A model generated the notes under the pieces. That model had not been told where the DNA came from, searched no databases, and saw nothing but the letters and a program-made list of their open reading frames with translations. Position numbers and translations under genes: made by a program. Of a stretch of DNA of 64,000 nt, positions 61,304 to 64,000 are shown one piece after another. This DNA is from Bacillota bacterium (lineage in GTDB: Bacteria; Bacillota; Clostridia; Acetivibrionales; DTU013): NCBI GenBank assembly GCA_023433505.1, contig JAEZCO010000043.1, positions 58,353 through 122,352 on the forward strand, read 5' to 3'. Position 1 is the first letter of the stretch, and each line of letters begins with the position of its first letter.

Positions 61304-62860
61304 ATGAAAGCGGGCAATGAGGATAAAACAAAAAATCAAATCGATAATATCATAAAGAAGATTGAGAAAATCAGACTGACGGACAACAAAGAAGCCCTTA
61401 AAATTGCTTTGCACGCTTTGGAGCTGAGCAAAGCATCAAAATACCCGCAGGGAGAAGCTATCTCACTTTATTATATAGGGAATACATACAGTAACATCAG
61501 CGAATATGCAAAAGCCATTGAATGCATCATAGAGGCCATTCCCATGCTTGAATTGTACAATCTTGATTATTATTTCTGTTCGGCATTTATCACCCTTGGG
61601 AATATTTTTTATGAATTGGCTTATTATGAAACTGCTTTTGATTATTATAACAAATCCATTTATATCGCCAGAAAACATCAATTCGACCACCGGCTCTGCG
61701 TTGCCTATAACAACGTCGGAGAAATATACAAAGTGCTGCTGAACTATGAAAAGGCTCTGGAATTTTATAAAAAAAGTCTTGAGGTAGACCGGAAGATTGA
61801 CTTTATCGCATGCAAGGGGATATCCTATGTGAATCTTGCGGAGGTTAGCTATCTGAAAGGCAATTATACGGAGGCCTTCGACTTTATTACCACCGGCCTC
61901 TCGTTCTTGAAAAAATTCAATTACGAAACTCTGTTCTGTGAAGCATATAAATTATTTGCACTGATCCATTGGAAGCTGAAGGATTATGAAAAAGCAAGGG
62001 AGAATTTTTCCCTTTCCCTTGCCATTGCAGAAGAAAAAATGGCCTATAACTATAAAATAGAGATACTTATTTTCTATCACCAGTTTCTGATGGAGCAAAA
62101 TCAGGACGAGCTTGCGGTAAAAGCCCTGTATGATGCATATACCCTTGCGTCGGCCAACGATCTGCATGAAAAATCTTTGCTGATATGCCGCTATTTTACC
62201 GCAATCTACGAAAAAATCGAGGACGATGAAGCCGCCCTGAGATACTACAAGTTATACATTTATCATGATATGGAGCAATCAAGAGAAAGGATGCATCAGA
62301 TCGGTGAAGGAATAGACTTGAGAATCCGGACAGAAGAGATCAAGCTGCAGTCGGAAATTGACTCCCTGACCGGAATACCCAACCGCAGAAAATTCCTTCA
62401 GTTTCTGAACACCCAGTGGGAGCTTTCAAAGAAGCACAGCTATTCACTGTCTCTGATCATTATTGATATAGACTTTTTCAAAGAATACAACGACAACTAC
62501 GGACACCCCGAGGGGGATAAATGCTTGATTGCCATTGCAAGAATCTTAACGGAGCTCCTTGAAAAAAGATATTTTTTATCCCGCTACGGAGGGGATGAAT
62601 TTATTGCCGTTCTGCCCCAAACGGAGCTCCCGGGAGCCCTGGCCTTTGCCGAAACCATGCGGCAGACCGTCCTGGATGCAGGGATCTGCCACAAGCATTC
62701 CTCTATCGGTGATTTTGTGACAATTACTCAGGGAGTGGCGGTTCTTGTCCCTGCGGAAGGGCTCAATGCCGATGATTTTATCAAGATGGCCGACGATGCG
62801 CTGTATGAGGCCAAAAGGAAAGGCCGCAACTCAATCTTCAGCGAAACGCGGAGCATATAA
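61304..62860 (+). CDS. TPR-repeat diguanylate cyclase (GGDEF)
   Basis: A 518-residue cytoplasmic protein. Residues about 30-320 are a row of TPR units (for example NYEKALEFYKKSLEVDRK), a short coiled linker follows, and a GGDEF domain covers about 355-518 with DSLTGIPNRRKFL and RYGGDEF (G429-F433). The signature is intact, so it should make c-di-GMP; the RxxD inhibitory site normally just before it is absent. There is no membrane segment or sensor domain other than the TPRs, which probably bind a protein partner. GGGAGGG precedes the ATG. Confidence 0.92.
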   Translation: MKAGNEDKTKNQIDNIIKKIEKIRLTDNKEALKIALHALELSKASKYPQGEAISLYYIGNTYSNISEYAKAIECIIEAIPMLELYNLDYYFCSAFITLGNIFYELAYYETAFDYYNKSIYIARKHQFDHRLCVAYNNVGEIYKVLLNYEKALEFYKKSLEVDRKIDFIACKGISYVNLAEVSYLKGNYTEAFDFITTGLSFLKKFNYETLFCEAYKLFALIHWKLKDYEKARENFSLSLAIAEEKMAYNYKIEILIFYHQFLMEQNQDELAVKALYDAYTLASANDLHEKSLLICRYFTAIYEKIEDDEAALRYYKLYIYHDMEQSRERMHQIGEGIDLRIRTEEIKLQSEIDSLTGIPNRRKFLQFLNTQWELSKKHSYSLSLIIIDIDFFKEYNDNYGHPEGDKCLIAIARILTELLEKRYFLSRYGGDEFIAVLPQTELPGALAFAETMRQTVLDAGICHKHSSIGDFVTITQGVAVLVPAEGLNADDFIKMADDALYEAKRKGRNSIFSETRSI

Positions 62861-62887
62861 CGAAGCCGGCAATGAAGCTTTAACATT

Positions 62888-63832
62888 TCAGGCAATGCTG
62901 CCTTTCAATATCAATTCCCTGACTGTCTGCGGATTTATTTTTCCTTCCATTGGCCCGAAGGCGGCCGTATTTAATGAGGCGGCGGCCGTAGCCTGCTTTA
63001 TGCAATCGGAAAGCGGCAGCTTTTCCGAGAATCCGCACAAAAATGCCGCGTCAAAGCTATCCCCGGCCCCTGTGGGATCAACCGGCTTTATGTCGTAGAT
63101 GCCAAAATCCAGCGTATCCGTTCTGGTGTATACGGTACAGCCCTTTTTCCCTTTTTTTAATGCGATAAGCTCAAGCTTCTTAAACTTAAAAAGTTTTTCC
63201 ACTGCCTCCGGAATACTGTTGCAGCCGGATATCAGCAGAAGCTCTTCCATGCCGGGAAGAAGCACGGAACATTGCTCCATGATGGGCGCTACGATGTCTT
63301 CAATTCTTCTTTCTCCGAGGAGCTCGGGCCGGATATTGGGGTCAAAGCTGATTCTGGTTCCGGCTTTTGCAAATTTCTCCATGGTAGCGATGATTTCATG
63401 ACGGAAATTCTCATTCGCCAGTAAAGAACAGCCCATGATATGAAAAAAGGAAGCGTCGGTTTCCTGCTCGACAGCCGGTGATTTGGGGGCTACTGCCGGC
63501 GTTCCGTCAATATGGAAAATGAATTTGCGTGAGCCGTCTTCAAAATATGTAACAAAGGCCACCGCAGTGGAACTGCCCTTTACCCTGAGTACATAGCTGC
63601 AGTCGACGCCGTCTCCCGACAGGCGGTCAACCAGGCATCTGCCGAAATCATCATCTCCTACGCCGCCGATAATACCTGCTTTGTGGCCCAGCCTGGCAGC
63701 AGTGTCTATGAAGATTGCAGGCGCGCCGCTGGGGTAGGGGCCGAGAAACTCTCCTGCTTCATATAATTGGATTCCTGCCTTGGGGCGCATGATTTCCACC
63801 AGCATTTCGCCCATTGTCCAGATTTTTGCCAT
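62888..63832 (-). CDS. PfkB family sugar kinase
   Basis: A 314-residue ribokinase-fold enzyme. The N-terminal GEMLVEIMRP, the glycine-rich GGVGDDDFG and the C-terminal signature DPTGAGDSFDAAF (anion hole and catalytic Asp) are all present. Like 2-keto-3-deoxygluconate and fructokinases it phosphorylates a sugar with ATP; the substrate cannot be read. AAAGGAG precedes the ATG. It is convergent with the GGDEF gene (27 bp apart) and divergent from a MerR gene. Confidence 0.92.
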   Translation of the reverse strand: MAKIWTMGEMLVEIMRPKAGIQLYEAGEFLGPYPSGAPAIFIDTAARLGHKAGIIGGVGDDDFGRCLVDRLSGDGVDCSYVLRVKGSSTAVAFVTYFEDGSRKFIFHIDGTPAVAPKSPAVEQETDASFFHIMGCSLLANENFRHEIIATMEKFAKAGTRISFDPNIRPELLGERRIEDIVAPIMEQCSVLLPGMEELLLISGCNSIPEAVEKLFKFKKLELIALKKGKKGCTVYTRTDTLDFGIYDIKPVDPTGAGDSFDAAFLCGFSEKLPLSDCIKQATAAASLNTAAFGPMEGKINPQTVRELILKGSIA

Positions 63833-63902
63833 GTCGGCACTCCTTTCCCATCCGCTTGTTATTTTTATTTATTATATCATAAAATAAAAATGTTTTTTCC
63901 TA

Positions 63903-63933
63903 TTGACCTTCACGTTACGTGAAGGTGTATAGT
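63903..63933 (+). promoter_or_regulatory. MerR-type promoter with 19-bp spacer and palindrome
   Basis: TTGACC (63903-63908) and TATAGT (63928-63933) are 19 bp apart, and the spacer holds a perfect palindrome with arms ACCTTCACGT and ACGTGAAGGT around one base (63906-63926). This is the hallmark of promoters that MerR-family activators remodel, here probably the gene's own. Confidence 0.85.
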
Positions 63934-63956
63934 TAATTTTGTCAGGAGGCGGCAAT

Positions 63957-64000
63957 ATGGAATATACGGTGCAAAAGCTTGGCAGAATGGCAGGCGTCAG
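63957..64000 (+). CDS. MerR family regulator, 3' end outside window
   Basis: The first 14 codons read MEYTVQKLGRMAGV, the start of a MerR-type helix-turn-helix, after AGGAGG. The gene runs off the right edge, so its effector domain is not visible. The MerR-type promoter in front supports the call. Confidence 0.8.
   Translation, partial: MEYTVQKLGRMAGV

Noticed and set aside
1..64000. CRISPR arrays, tRNA or rRNA genes, transposases, phage genes
   Set aside because: None seen; repeated sequences present are short palindromes, a linker repeat and a domain duplication, without regular spacers.

Overview
The window is a piece of a mid-GC, Gram-positive anaerobe of the Bacillota, most likely a free-living plant-polysaccharide-using member of the Clostridia. 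The evidence is strong Shine-Dalgarno sites throughout, TTG/GTG starts, an FprA-type flavodiiron protein, a PerR/AhpC peroxide defence set, an S-box (SAM-I) riboswitch, YesM/YesN-type two-component systems paired with LplB/YtcP-type sugar importers, a multidomain GH9 cellulase without dockerin, and an LTA-synthase-like sulfatase. No species can be named from sequence alone.

Region 1 (1-12200) is an export, drug and oxidative-stress region: a 5'-cut ABC exporter and a MATE pump, an FprA flavodiiron protein, an ABC-2 exporter governed by a LytTR/DUF3021 pair, a TetR gene and a heterodimeric ABC exporter. Two palindromes with the same core (AAGTTAG, 6 nt, CTAACTT) lie 4 kb apart, upstream of fprA and upstream of the exporter pair. 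A 38-codon AraC C-terminal remnant lies beside the LytTR promoter. Region 2 (12370-15240) is a PerR-type regulator with a consensus promoter overlapped by a 25-bp palindrome, AhpC, and an AhpF-like reductase with reversed domain order, closed by a bidirectional terminator.

Region 3 (15271-48881) holds three paralogous carbohydrate-uptake modules. Each has a YesM-type histidine kinase, a YesN-type AraC response regulator, two CUT1-type permeases and a lipoprotein binding protein; none has its own ATPase. Module A (15271-22417) is on the minus strand. Module B (29844-41473) continues into a PHP hydrolase, a CehA/McbA-like PHP protein and a (alpha/alpha)6-barrel glycosidase. Module C (41615-53058) continues into a URO-D-fold protein, an FAD oxidoreductase, a second URO-D-like protein and, more loosely, a flavin-binding protein. 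Between A and B lie a cell-wall amidase, a Crp/Fnr regulator with a small PNPOx-like protein, an apparently orphaned SAM-I riboswitch, a structured repeat, a small His/Gly-rich membrane protein, a glycosidase remnant and the GH9 cellulase with a duplicated C-terminal domain.

Region 4 (53064-64000) is mixed chromosomal content: small membrane protein, cupin, DUF2461 protein preceded by a LexA-like site, an amidinotransferase-family enzyme, the LTA-synthase-like protein, a Gfo/Idh/MocA dehydrogenase divergent from an AraC regulator, a TPR-GGDEF protein, a PfkB kinase and the start of a MerR regulator with a typical 19-bp-spacer promoter. I saw no tRNA, rRNA, CRISPR array, transposase or phage gene. 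The least explained parts are the orphan riboswitch with its adjoining repeat, the module C enzymes and the module B hydrolase set.
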